A DNA stretch of 64,000 nt from Siphonodentalium dalli (GCA_032622095.1 CP136067.1:81246705-81310704); one strand, 5' to 3'; positions 50,501 through 58,455 are shown, numbered from the stretch's first letter. Notes: generated by a model from the sequence alone, not told the origin. Made by a program: numbers and translations.

Positions 50501-50659
50501 ACAGAACCGAATCGATTAGCCAGGCTGCGAGTACACATACACTGAGCCTACCTTTTTCACCGATAACTGCATTCTGAAGTCCCTGCCTCCCTGAAGTCGG
50601 AAGCCCCATGGCTGCGAGGTACTGCTCCTCTGCAAGGACACTACTGTAGGGGTCATCAT
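29590..50659 (-). CDS. ALP/Enigma/ZASP-type PDZ protein, first two coding exons
   Basis: Exon 1 is 50659 down to 50552 (start ATGATG, 36 codons, donor GTAGGC). Exon 2 is 29738 down to 29590 (acceptor GATTTCAG, donor GTGAGT, 149 bases, ending with two bases of a split codon). The junction is in phase 0. Exon 1 reads to QPWGFRLQGGRDFRMQLSVK; PWGF is the carboxylate-binding loop typical of ALP/Enigma family PDZ domains. Exon 2 supplies IESGSPAAQYLTNGDAIVAI and the helix LTHMQAHQLIKSA, then LQLTV. Together these form one full N-terminal PDZ domain, and the intron position matches PDLIM genes, where exon 1 ends just before the xxxGSxAA segment. Such proteins bind alpha-actinin at Z-discs and actin bundles. 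An in-frame TAA lies upstream of the ATG. Later exons (ZM motif, LIM domains) should lie on the - strand below 29590 but were not found. Intron 1 is 20.8 kb. Confidence 0.9.
29749..30681. other. Start of PDZ intron 1 side, no feature
   Basis: The stretch is intronic to the PDZ gene. The 102-codon - strand frame at 29846-30154 has no PDZ similarity and no donor in frame, so it is not an exon. Confidence 0.4.
30682..31575. mobile_element. Long-TIR (foldback) element of about 0.9 kb
   Basis: The left arm (about 30682-30985) and right arm (about 31255-31575) are inverted copies over most of their length: GGAGTCAAATTAAAGG / CCTTTATTTTGACTCC, AGTATAATTCATGGTGGATT and its complement, and GAATGATGAACAAT-like blocks. 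A further inner pair is TTGTTTACAAATGGTAGA / TCTACCATTTGTAAACAA. The middle is non-coding. Confidence 0.8.
31576..32252. other. Spacer with unassigned 127-codon frame
   Basis: A + frame at 31617-32000 starts with ATG and includes PRLWNTFSSLFLQVPHAVSR. It resembles no family I know and has no splice partner. An AATAAA lies about 30 bases after its stop. It may be chance. Confidence 0.3.
32253..32615 (+). repeat. Dispersed repeat, copy A of a direct pair
   Basis: Shared in order with 34978-35890: CGGTTTGCGC near the start, AACTACCTTTCTACG-like, TTTTTCAGAGCATACG, and TATATCAATATTTCGTGT near the end. Class unknown. Confidence 0.65.
32616..33240. other. Spacer, nothing recognised
   Basis: No exon or terminal repeat was identified. 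A fragment near 33080-33150 faintly resembles the dispersed repeat at 49615-49850. Confidence 0.35.
33241..33440. mobile_element. 200 bp MITE with 29 bp TIRs
   Basis: The left arm CTCGTACCCTGACCAACTCG then TACCCTGCT is matched at the right by its inverse with a single difference. Each arm itself contains CTCGTACCCTG twice. No coding capacity. Confidence 0.85.
33441..34347. other. Spacer with a partial tandem duplication
   Basis: Two diverged units (about 34100-34160 and 34232-34293) share GAACTAAG, AAAACA and ATATCTGG in order. No gene was seen. Confidence 0.4.
34348..34615 (+). mobile_element. Short element with C-rich/G-rich ends
   Basis: The left end TACACCCCCCCCCCGTAATG and right end GTTGCGGGGAGGGGGTATA are imperfect inverted repeats. 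The interior has a GACGGACGGACGG-type run. Elements of this layout are common in molluscan genomes; the class is uncertain. Confidence 0.6.
34978..35890 (+). repeat. Dispersed repeat, copy B, with an insertion
   Basis: The copy matches 32253-32615 on both sides of an insert (35016-35496). Its downstream half holds two AATAAAGAGCGTTATTT units 44 bp apart. Confidence 0.6.
35016..35496. mobile_element. TIR element carrying a pearl-like unit
   Basis: The left end (TATCAGGGGGG, a T-run, CCGAGCACGTATGCC) is inverted at the right (GCATACGTGCCTGAA, a T-run, a C-run, TGATAATA). Inside, 35200-35370 is one inverted unit of the 162 bp pearl repeat (ATCCAAGATGGCCGCTGGCA, GACCCCAAAATGACTAG). Its capture by a different TIR element is inference. 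Confidence 0.6.
36274..36316. repeat. (ATT)n microsatellite
   Basis: About fourteen ATT units with one interruption. Confidence 0.95.
36317..38492. other. Spacer, no recognised gene
   Basis: PDZ-gene intron 1 sequence. No exon or terminal repeat was found over about 2.2 kb; there is a small TA-rich run at 37208-37230 and a C-run at 37275. Confidence 0.4.
38493..38632. repeat. Hairpin of 140 bp
   Basis: Arms of about 60 bp: CACTTTTAGAAATATTTTTT with AAACAGGGGAACCGTGTAAG on the left, and the inverted CTCACACAGATCCCCTGTTT to TCTAAAAGTG on the right. MITE-like. Confidence 0.8.
38633..40740. other. Spacer, no recognised gene
   Basis: Begins with a GTCCGTCCG-type run at 38650-38692. The open frames at 38644-39071 overlap in several registers and have no recognised domain. 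Confidence 0.4.
40741..42731. mobile_element. 2 kb element with degenerate TIRs and CTATAGTAC motifs
   Basis: The left arm (CCTGTACTATAGATTTACAA, TAGCCGTGTTTGAACACG) is inverted at the right (CGTGTTCAAACACGGCTA, TTGGAAATCTATAGTACAG). CTATAGTAC or CCATAGTAC recurs at about 40748, 40832, 41037, 41116, 42595, 42663 and 42717. The interior has no recognised transposase. Confidence 0.6.
42732..43499. other. Spacer, nothing recognised
   Basis: AT-rich intron DNA with T-rich runs near 42820-42880. Confidence 0.4.
43500..43925 (-). repeat. Dispersed repeat, copy B (inverted)
   Basis: Inverse match to 9185-9716, sharing GATTTTCTCAAAATCTGTC, CAGTTCATATATCCATGAT and GAAGATCATGAGAGG in order. It lacks an inner stretch present in copy A. 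Confidence 0.7.
44191..44306. repeat. Foldback with ACAACTCGT ends
   Basis: The left arm ATCTACAACTCGTCCCCAGT, then TTATAACGAAATTTATAAAA, is matched at the right by its inverse ending GGACTCGTTGTAGAT. Possibly of one family with 5088-5222. Confidence 0.8.
44699..44839. repeat. 140 bp foldback with perfect central hairpin
   Basis: The outer ends TGTAGTGG and CCCACTACA are inverted. The centre CATTCAGTGTGAAC / GTTCACACTGAATG is a perfect 14 bp stem around CGCGCA. Confidence 0.8.
44840..46876. other. Spacer, no recognised gene
   Basis: PDZ-gene intron 1 DNA. Several 60-87 codon frames are present, none with a known domain or paired splice sites. Confidence 0.4.
46877..47420 (-). pseudogene. 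Decayed coding remnant, possibly kelch-like
   Basis: Three neighbouring open pieces on the - strand look coding but lie in different frames. They are a segment with NRFWYRFDDKFTFWESFWG, a segment HACDPKKHDCTFNRDEVNIT continuing GWLEDLPN, and a last segment with INSQSALEYATKLHNQQ ending DVEDEQE at a TAG (46877-46879). The GWLEDLP motif with upstream Cys residues is reminiscent of kelch beta-propeller proteins, which is a weak call. It lies inside intron 1 of the PDZ gene on the same strand and could be a dead retrocopy or transposon gene. Confidence 0.3.
47421..48113. other. Spacer, nothing recognised
   Basis: No exon or terminal repeat was identified. Confidence 0.4.
48114..48246 (+). mobile_element. 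Partial TTAA MITE of the AATGTTCA family
   Basis: Left end TTAACCCTTTTCACCAAATA, then CAATGTTCAGATAGTAAGTT and its inverse AGTTATTATCTGAACATTTC. The right terminus is not clear. Confidence 0.65.
48713..49440 (-). mobile_element. Pearl/helentron-like tandem-repeat element, copy 3
   Basis: Read on the - strand it begins TTTTTAGCTCAACTTGACGT, with GGTTGGCGTCCATCATCCG-like sequence, and ends GTTGAGCTACAGTGTCATTG followed by ACACTTTCATT. It has the same ends as 729-2526 and 7479-8563 and about three diverged internal units. A block AAGATGGCGGC lies at 49212. Confidence 0.75.
49600..50300 (+). other. Probable dispersed molluscan-type repeat
   Basis: The start GGTTTGGTTTGTTTTGGGTT then TATCGTCC, with the following TGAGTGGAGGGAACACC, resembles a dispersed repeat I associate with molluscan genomes. 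The 144-codon frame at 49624-50058 runs over it and is probably not a gene. Confidence 0.3.
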
Positions 50660-50687
50660 ATTGAGAGCGTCACAGGTAAATTAAATC

Positions 50688-50693
50688 CAGGTG
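50688..50693. promoter_or_regulatory. E-box near PDZ start codon
   Basis: CAGGTG lies 29 bases upstream of the PDZ start codon. A single E-box is weak evidence by itself; it is listed because of the MEF2-type site close by. Confidence 0.3.
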
Positions 50694-50792
50694 TGTTTAA
50701 AATAGTCCCGTCCCCTCCCCAATCAGAACAAACACGCGTCGCGTATGCACCTCTTGTCGAAATAAGACTATGGAATTATGAGAAGAACTTAT

Positions 50793-50802
50793 CTAAAAAT
50801 AG
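50793..50802. promoter_or_regulatory. Perfect MEF2-type site upstream of the PDZ gene
   Basis: CTAAAAATAG matches the MEF2 consensus YTA(A/T)4TAR exactly. It is 134 bp upstream of the start codon of a gene whose relatives are expressed in muscle. The same 10-mer (as CTATTTTTAG) also occurs inside the MITEs near 13364 and 63618, so chance is possible. Confidence 0.45.
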
Positions 50803-50934
50803 TTCTCCCATCTCTCACAACAGTCAGCCAGATATCATGATAGCGAAATGGGTTTCCTACGCAAGAGACTTGTTTACCTCGGAAGTAAGGAATGCAAGAA
50901 TCGCTGTATTATAATCGTTAACTCTCTACCCCCA

Positions 50935-51540
50935 ATTATTAGGTGTTCTATCGGCGCAGGTGCTAACATTCGGGGGTGGTAACGGGTCGTACGTGAGACG
51001 TTGTTCTTGGATGGTTTTGGATCTATATGACGGCGTGTTAATCATAGCAGACTGATGTAACTTATGAACGGGAATGTCTTGTTTATAATAATCTTCGATA
51101 ATGATTTTACGTCAATGCCAGCAGCGGTGGGTATACATATACCACGATGCTTTAACTTATAGTGGTGTGAGAACAAACACACAGAGGGTTAAACTGTCAC
51201 GGTTAATTTAATCTTCCAACTTATATATAACTGATGTCTATACATATTAGTAAGGAGGATAAGATTGTGCCATAAAACACAAACACTCTGGGTCCTACTA
51301 TTAGGTGTTCCATCGGGGCGGTTCTCACACCCGGAGTGTTAATTAACGGGTCGTACGTGATACGTTGTTCTTGGATAGTTTTGGATCTATATGACGAAAG
51401 ATAACCATACCAGACTGGCGTAATTGATGCACGGGGAATGTTTAGGAGGCTTCGATATATAGCGAGTTTACGCCAATGCCAGCGGTAGACAACGATGCTT
51501 AGATTTAGTTGTGAATGAACTACCAACCAGAGAGTTAAAG
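50935..51540. repeat. Tandem pair upstream of the PDZ gene
   Basis: Units of about 250 bp start near 50935 and 51296. Both contain TATTAGGTGTTC, GGGTCGTACGTGA, CGTTGTTCTTGGAT, TTTTGGATCTATATGACG and GCCAATGCCAGC-like blocks in order. A third partial start (CCTACTATTGGGTGGTCTAC) is at about 52940. Confidence 0.8.
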
Positions 51541-51580
51541 GTACTCAATCAGATTCGGTGGCCTCCATATCATCAGATTC

Positions 51581-51607
51581 CAACAACAACAACAACAACA
51601 ACAACAA
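51581..51607. repeat. (CAA)n microsatellite
   Basis: About nine CAA units. Confidence 0.95.
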
Positions 51608-52140
51608 TTTTTGAAATGCCGATTCAGTTATCAGATCGATTAATTGCCCAAAATAATGCTAATCACAGTCAACTATAGTATAAAATTGCCCAAAACCTTG
51701 TTATTTATCAATATTTTGTTCAACGAAATTTTGCCGGTTTGTCAAATATCTGACACAAAAAAGCCACTTGATTTTAGAGTTATCCATCATTATCCGCCAT
51801 TTGGTCCGATACCGACTTCTCGTCGACTGTTTACTGGGCCACTAAACATTATCGGTGGTGAAAAATAATAGACTTAAAAAATCTATTTCTGAACACTGAG
51901 CTTTGATGGATGGGTTCCTCGACTCGAATCAAATATTTTTTTACTCCGAAGCCAACAACATATTAATTTGCGAGCGTTAATTCCGATTAAGTATCTTTAA
52001 ATGGATACGGTTAAATTGAACTATTGAACATATGGCTCAGTAGAGTGTGGAGTCTACTTAATTTGTAAGGGTGGAAAAGATTGTTAGATAAATACACGAA
52101 CTATCGGTATGTATACAGGCTTATATACAGGCCCCTGCAC

Positions 52141-52806
52141 ATATATATATATATATATATACTTACTAGCAGGTGACCCGACTTCGTCCGGGCTTTGACC
52201 TTGAATTTACCATTTTGAAGGCCAAGGTCAGGTCGGGGTCACGATTTGACCCGTCGAAAACACTCCCCCAATAAAAATATCCCTAGGTATAAAATTTCGT
52301 CGAAATCCGTTAATTTTTTAATTTAATTTGAGTTAATTCTGCCTTTTTAATTCTGCCTTTAAATGATGGTACCCGTCCCGTGATCGTACCCGTCCCCAAA
52401 AGAGGTACGTTTGTGGGTACCCGTTTCAAGGTGAAGATCACATCGGGCGGAAAGCCCTAAGTACGTCACACAACACGCTCATGTCTGGATAAAGTCTTAC
52501 ACGCACACGCCCAGACCCAGACGTAAGAATCACATTACACACATACGCTCCTTATCGACGACACTGCGGATACGAACGCTCTTTAACTATCAACGCGATT
52601 AAACCCACCGTGCCAATGGCGGTAAGTTTTGTGACTGGGAGTGGAGAATGGGTGCTCTGGCGTTCTCAGAAGCGGTGCGATGACACTTCATCTGGGATTT
52701 TACCCTTAGATATGAAGTTTGGGCTCAATCCGTAGGGCAGTTTTCGAGTCCATCGCGAACACACACACACACACACACAGACAGATCTTCCAAAATATAT
52801 AATAGA
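52141..52806 (+). mobile_element. Dispersed element inserted in a TA microsatellite
   Basis: A (TA)n run is followed by ACTAGCAGGTGACCCGACTT and CGTCCGGG, and later by TATGAAGTTTGGGCTCAATC, GGCAGTTTTCGAGTCCATCG, a (CA)n run and GACAGATC, then TATATAATAGATC. Elements with a GACCCG start and an AAATCCGT-plus-CA-run end occur in many invertebrates. The class is not settled here. Confidence 0.5.
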
Positions 52807-53138
52807 TCAAAGTCATCACAATTTTCTAGTTATTTTAATATTTCGCATACAAGTATGATAACAACTTTTCATTTTTACCATGTCAGGATTTATTAACAAG
52901 AGACGCCCTTTATCGTTCCATGCCGAAGTAAACTGGGGGCCCTACTATTGGGTGGTCTACCATCGCAGGTGTGATATACATATATGCGTTAACGTATACC
53001 TTAGACGTTCTTCTTGAAGCGAATGAACTACTGTAAAGTTACATACATGTAAAACTATATAAGTTACAGTCAATCTATCAAACCAGTCATTTGGCCAAAT
53101 GACTAACATTTCTAGTCATTTGTCCAAGTGACCGTCAG

Positions 53139-53214
53139 TTATTTGGTGAATTGCCTAAATTTGCCAGTCCTTTTGCAGAAATGACTGAATTTTAGTGCCA
53201 GTCATTTGGCCATA
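53139..53214. repeat. Left copy of 76 bp target-site duplication
   Basis: Identical to 54667-54742 except for one base (TTATTTGG versus TTATTTGT). The two copies bracket the non-LTR element. Confidence 0.9.
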
Positions 53215-54666
53215 GGATAGGATAGGATAGGATAATTTTAGTTACAATATACACACATGGAAAGTACAATTACAAATAAATATAATATTGATAGACTATA
53301 CATGTATATTGCTAGGGGTGATATAGTCATGACTGACTGTCTTCCTATCACCCCTGGGTGTGGTGACAGATTATATGATGAAGATGGCCGAATTAATTTT
53401 ATTGTTTTTAGGTTACGTTTATCGTGTGCAGACTGGTTTTTTTGTATATATAGGCGTTGTTAGGGCGATGGTACGAAAAGTGGTTCATATGTATGGGCAC
53501 CTACTTGGTCGATATACTGAATGAATACTATGAATATTCATGTGTGAGTGGAACCGAGTAGGAATAATGTGAGTGAGGTTTTGGGAATGTTTTTTGTTTT
53601 TGTTATCAGAAAATTATATATCGTTTGTGCAATCAGGGCATCTTCGGTTTTTGCATCGCACGCTAGCTGGATAGGTATTAATAATATCCGTTTTCAAACG
53701 TTTTCGGAACACATGTCTTGATTGTTTAGAGGTATATTTACTTTCAAGGGAATTCCACATAAAGGGGAATGAATGGTATGGGAGAACTTTAGAAAAAGAG
53801 ATGGTCCTGAATTTTTTTTTGTACTATAGGATTAAGTTGTCGTCTATTTGGTTCCGCTCTCTTGTCATACATACCATAAAAAGACACTGGTAAGCGATCG
53901 TAGTACCAATCATGCATGAAAATGGATGCATGTAATTTATGTAAATCATTTATTTTTAAAATGTTTTCTTGTTTGAAAAGAGGATCGGTGTGACTTCTAT
54001 ATTTTTTGTTACATATAATTCTCATGGCTCGTTTTTGTAATAAATATAGTTTCTTCACTGCTGGCACATGTCCCCATATTTGGATGCCATAAACTAAGTG
54101 GCTTTGAATTAGGGCGAAGTATAATGTTTTGAGAGCCTTGCTCGGGAGAAAATGTTTAACTTTATTAATGCAATAAATTGCATGTGCCATTTTTGAGCAT
54201 ACAATAGAAATGTGTTTATTAAAGGTCAGGTTTTCATCTATATGGATACCTAAAAATTTGGCAGACGATTCGCTCCGCATGTTCCCTATCCGTAGAAGTT
54301 CGGCTCCATTGAGATATATTTTAATTGTATTCCATTTTTTGTCATTGTTTTGTGGATGCAAGAGCATATAATTGCTTTTGTTAGCATTGATGGCTAGTTT
54401 GTTGCAGCAACACCAGTCAGATAGATTTCTTAATTCGTTATTGACATAACTTTGGATTAACGCTTCATTTTGTCCACTGGCCATAAGGGTTGTATCGTCG
54501 GCATATGATAAGAGATCCATAGTAGTTGCATTTGACATATCGTTCACGTAGAGGAGAAAAATTATGGGCCCGAGTAAGGAGCCCTGAGGAACACCACATG
54601 ATGTTTTTAGGAGATTTGACTTGCTTCCATTGAATTCTACGTATTGTCGTCTCTCATTGAGATCGC
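53215..54666 (-). mobile_element. 5'-truncated non-LTR retrotransposon
   Basis: The 5' end is cut inside the reverse transcriptase. The 3' end, at low coordinates, has about 570 bp of untranslated sequence ending in a (TATCC)n tail (read on + as ATAGG repeats at 53212-53233). It is bracketed by the 76 bp duplication, so the whole insertion is defined. Confidence 0.9.
53789..54665 (-). pseudogene. Reverse transcriptase C-terminal part, open but truncated
   Basis: About 290 codons are open on the - strand. From the 5' break it reads DLNERRQYVEFNGS, SCGVPQGSLLGPIIFLLYVN, the catalytic LLSYADDTTLMASG, the FLGIHIDENLTFNKHI block, KTLYFALIQSHLVYGIQIWG and LLQKRAMRIICNKKYRSHT, ending HLFF and a stop. 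These are the palm and thumb of a Jockey/CR1-superfamily LINE. The N-terminal endonuclease and the RT fingers are missing because of 5' truncation, so it cannot be active. The frame has no stop, so the insertion is fairly young. It copies itself by target-primed reverse transcription when complete. Confidence 0.9.
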
Positions 54667-54742
54667 TTATTTGTTGAATTGCCTAAATTTGCCAGTCCTT
54701 TTGCAGAAATGACTGAATTTTAGTGCCAGTCATTTGGCCATA
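54667..54742. repeat. Right copy of 76 bp target-site duplication
   Basis: Pairs with 53139-53214. It belongs to the subterminal region of the surrounding integrase-type transposon. Confidence 0.9.
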
Positions 54743-54871
54743 TGCCTGTTTTGTGATAATTTAGGGATTAGAATATAAATTTTTTATGAAATGTTATTTA
54801 TTTAACATATAGTGTAACACAGAATACACAATGATATGTGGTAATTATTAAATACATCTCATTTACTTGAA

Positions 54872-55229
54872 CATTTCGTACTTAAGTGGCATCTACTGTT
54901 ACACAACGCATTTTTTATAGCAAAGACATCGCCTTTGTCTTGCATCTCTTAGGTCCATAGCAATTTCATGTTAGAAATCCCTGACCACCGTGCTGAGACT
55001 CAGTTTTGTTGATGTGGCGAAGAGACATACGGCTGCCTTCGTTTATGTCACATTCACTTAGCAGTTTATGTGGACACACATCAAATTGGTGACGGCTATA
55101 TTTCACTTTAAGCACAACAGAAGGGCAGCCGATCGTATATTGTCCGTTTCCCACACCCAATAGAACTCCTTTATCATTCGATCACGACCACCGTGGCCAG
55201 TGGCTATGTGAGAACGTTTGATAACATCA
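54872..55229 (-). pseudogene. KRBA2-like integrase remnant (core deleted)
   Basis: The - strand first gives an H2C2-type zinc-binding start, SHIATGHGGRDRMIKE. It then shifts frame into YSRHQFDVCPHKLL, SLRHINKTESQHGGQGF and a Cys-rich tail (CNCYG, KRCK, ALCNSRCHLSTK with frameshifts). This order, H2C2 then a C-terminal SLR...GGQGF block and a Cys-rich tail, matches the integrase-like proteins related to KRBA2/SCAND3. The DDE catalytic core that should lie between is absent. The assignment to an IS3EU-like group is a guess; the H2C2 and GGQGF motifs are seen. Confidence 0.65.
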
Positions 55230-55472
55230 ACGTCGCCTCGTATGAACGACGCCTTTATTGGAATATATGACATCTTCATAGGATGTTATTTGACTGTTTG
55301 CCTGCATGGAATCATAGTTCCTGGCTGTTTGCCTGGAATCATAATTCCACAGGCAATATGTCAAAGTCAGGACACTAAATTTCAGTCATTTGTCCGAAAT
55401 ACTTAACAATTTGGCATTTCACCAAATGAATGACGTTCACGATCATTTAGTCAAATGACTTGTTTGACTGTA

Positions 55473-57082
55473 TAACACAATAGAAACGATGTTTAGTTTG
55501 TTCAGTTGTGAGAGTATTTTTTTTAGATTATTTAATGGCAATGATATATATCTATACAATTTATACAAAGTTGACAAATGTATACATATTGAAATAGCAA
55601 TGTAAATAATTTTGGATGGAAAAGCGGTCGACATTAACATATCTCTGTGAGCTCACTATCTAGATGTATATAATCAAAACAAGATTTAACCAATAAAGTT
55701 TTAAGATGGTTAGTCGGTGGTATTAATATTAATAAATTTTATTATTAATACTGGTCAGCCTCTATAATTAAATATATCATTACCAGGGATAACACATAAA
55801 GAAGGTCAAAAAAATCCCTCTTAATTCCATAGTGGTCCCCAATACTTATGATAGGTTCAATTACGAAGACTGTCCAGTCTTAAAAGGATATGGCCAGTTG
55901 GAGATAATCAGAAACATATATTAGGTACACATATATATGTATCACATTACTATGAAAATGTGTGTGCTTTATAGGACAATACCGTGGTGTGATAATTCGG
56001 AATAGTGATTCACCAACGAAGAATTGTCCAATGACGCCAGCGTGGACCACGATGCGATTTATGATAAACACAATTTCCCAAATATTTTGTTGGCTTTGCT
56101 GTTTCCTGGATGTATTACCGAGAAAAAGCGTAATCGTTGTAAGCAGTTTACATAACTGCAAAGTGTGAGACATGAGTGTGCGATACAGACGATATCATAT
56201 AATGGCAAGCGCATTAATTTGTCGGGAATCAACATATTATAAGGAACGATTAACAACGATGACAAAGAGATGTCAGAGATGTGACTATATATTTAGAAAC
56301 ATGTGCGTAACTGGTCCCGCTATAATTGTATGGTGTTGGTGGGTCCTGTCAAGTTAACTATCGTGTTCGAATATAGTGGGACAAAGATATGCTAATATAA
56401 TGACACACAGTATCGACTCGTATACCATGCGTTATATAGCAACTACATGTATATGACCAGCTAGGTCAATGCCATGTTTAATTTTTTTATTTCACTTGAG
56501 TGTATGGTGATCGGGAGAGAAGTAGCATATAAGTGGCCCGCACTTGTTCTTCAATCCCGTTGCCGACTGTGTGTATTTATATGCATATATGGCGAATAAA
56601 TATGTTTAAACCAGCTAGGTCGACCAGACCGATAAAGTTCCCGTTGCATCTAGCCTCCATATAGTGGCGTTGATAGGATCAATGTCGCAATCTGCATCCG
56701 TATATATTGCAGTGCATGAACCTTTCGGCTAAAGACGCACTGGTCCATGTGCTACCACGACCGAGTAACTTTATAACCCTGCATGTGGTAACTCAAGTAG
56801 CTTTCTTTAACGTGCACACATCGAGGCGTGTACACATATCAGCCATTAATGTCCGCGCCCGACCGAACTGCGTATTGCAACCACGATAACATACCTGGAC
56901 AAATCATCACAAATGTTGTAATTGGGGAAGTCGGCATTTTGACTTCGGATCTTTATTCAGTGATCTCGAATGAGACTTTTCAGCCTGAAAAACTTGGTAT
57001 CTGACGTAGTTCCGATTTTATCAGAATACCCTGACCAGGTATAGCTATCCCCGGTCCGCTAGCACGAGAGATCAGTGTGCTA
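55473..57082. other. Spacer, no recognised gene
   Basis: No exon chain, terminal repeats or tandem array were identified. Frames of 60-97 codons overlap on both strands at 55880-56360 without known domains. Confidence 0.4.
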
Positions 57083-57229
57083 CAGTAATGCTCTAAGTAA
57101 TCGACTCCTTAAACACAGCAGAATTATGGGTAACTTTTCAGGATTTAGTCGGAAATATGGCTTGTTGCCATTCATCGGAAAGCTCTCCACGTGCTGTGTT
57201 TCGGAGTCGATTACTTAGGGGCATTACTG
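57083..57229. mobile_element. TA-flanked palindromic MITE, copy 2 (internally deleted)
   Basis: Starts CAGTAATGCTCTAAGTAATC and ends GATTACTTAGGGGCATTACTG, with TA on both sides. It shares AGAATTATGGGTAACTTTTC and GATTTAGTCGGAAATATGGC with 27307-27519 but lacks most of the second arm. Confidence 0.8.
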
Positions 57230-57649
57230 TACCTCTCACCTACCAACTTCAATGCATCGATCAGATTCGGAGCCAGCTATTAGCCGATGATCACATTCGT
57301 AGATGTTTATATTCTCACACAGAAATAGATTAGAACGAGCAAACGGAATAAAACGATTAGAACAGATTTCCACAGCTTATAGACGTCAAGTCAATGTCGC
57401 GGAAATGGAAAATTGATGTATCCTTGCTCGAATATTACTCCTATAACTGTAAGAACTATATTGGATGACCTATATGCGCTTCATATTCCGCATATCTCGC
57501 GACAAACAACGAGATTCGAAAAGCTAGCTCTACACGAATGTGATCGATGGCGAAATACTGGTTACAATGACAGTTTTGAAGAGTTGGCTGTGAAAGTAAG
57601 TGTTCGATGCTTTGTGTCAATGAACCCAAGCAAGGCGTTGTCTGGAACC
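57230..57649. other. Spacer beside the R2-like 3' end
   Basis: A + frame at 57413-57652 ends near GTAAGTG and looks mildly exon-like (RFEKLALHECDRWRNTGYND), but no partner exon was found. Confidence 0.3.
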
Positions 57650-58455
57650 TAAATATATTGGGACTTGGAAAGTGGTCTGGCTATACTTAGAGGATAAACA
57701 TGCGGTCTAATGTGATTTTGGGTCGTTTATCGGTGGTTGTATAATGCAGTTTACGGAATGTTCCCAGAAGTACTATCTTTTGAATTTCAGTCAAGTATAC
57801 GTTTCCTGGTATTTTCTCAACATTGTATTCCATCTTCGGTTTGATGAGTCCCAATGCCCCGATGACTATGGGCACAATAGTTGTCTTCATATCCCACATT
57901 TTCTTGACTTCATATTGGAGATATGTGTATTTTGACAGCTTTTCAGACTCCTTCACAATAACAATCTTTTCTGATGGGACAGTCATATCAAGTAAGTAAC
58001 TTGTCCTTATTATATCGGGCCGGTTCACCTTGTTTTCTTTATCAATGTACACTGGCATATCCCACAAAACGGTGACTCTGTCATTCTGAGATACAGTTTT
58101 TGGCTGATGGTTATTCCAATTTTGACATGTGTAAACGTTGTAATGTTTCAGTATAGTGCACATAACCAGCTGCCATGTTGTGTCTATGCATGTCCTCTGT
58201 TTTAGCCAGTGCTGGGCATCATTAAATCAGATGGTCGATAGTTTCTTCAATCTGGACACAAATCCTGCATTTGGAGTCGATTGGTTTGTGTAAAAATTAT
58301 ACTGTCAATTGTCTGCGCTTCGATGTACTCCAATTTCGACGGAGTGACATCGTTTGGATTTCTCATGCTTGTACACTAATTTCAAAAGACTGTCACTGGT
58401 CTGTTTCAGTAAAGTATCAAGGCCGATGGTGGATGTTTTGTAAGCGAATTCAAGT
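57650..58455 (-). pseudogene. R2-superfamily retrotransposon, C-terminal part with RLE domain
   Basis: On the - strand the order is: thumb end (FAYKTSTIGLDTLLKQTSD, LLKLVYKHEKSKRC), a CCHC zinc motif CRIC-x7-TIDHLI..CPALA (interrupted by two stops), and the frame at 58163-57687. That frame is the restriction-like endonuclease, with NRPDI, LLDMTVPS, EKLSKYTYLQYEVKK, then IVIGALG and a conserved IPGN-to-LLGT end. In active members this nuclease nicks the target for target-primed reverse transcription. The nuclease frame of 158 codons is open, while the zinc region carries stops and a frameshift. Confidence 0.85.

Larger units (their letters stand above)
53065..55472 (-). mobile_element. Integrase-type DNA transposon, deleted, with a nested LINE
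   Basis: The ends TACAGTCAA and TTGACTGTA are inverted. Subterminal blocks with AGTCATTTGGCCAAATGAC-like motifs are also inverted between the ends (about 53080-53210 and 55380-55460). The interior keeps remnants of an integrase-like ORF (54872-55229) and is split by a 1.45 kb non-LTR insertion. Without that insert the element is about 0.88 kb, an internally deleted non-autonomous copy. Confidence 0.72.

Noticed and set aside
57413-57652. Possible + strand exon ending at GTAAGTG
   Set aside because: No acceptor-paired partner exon and it abuts the R2-like 3' end.
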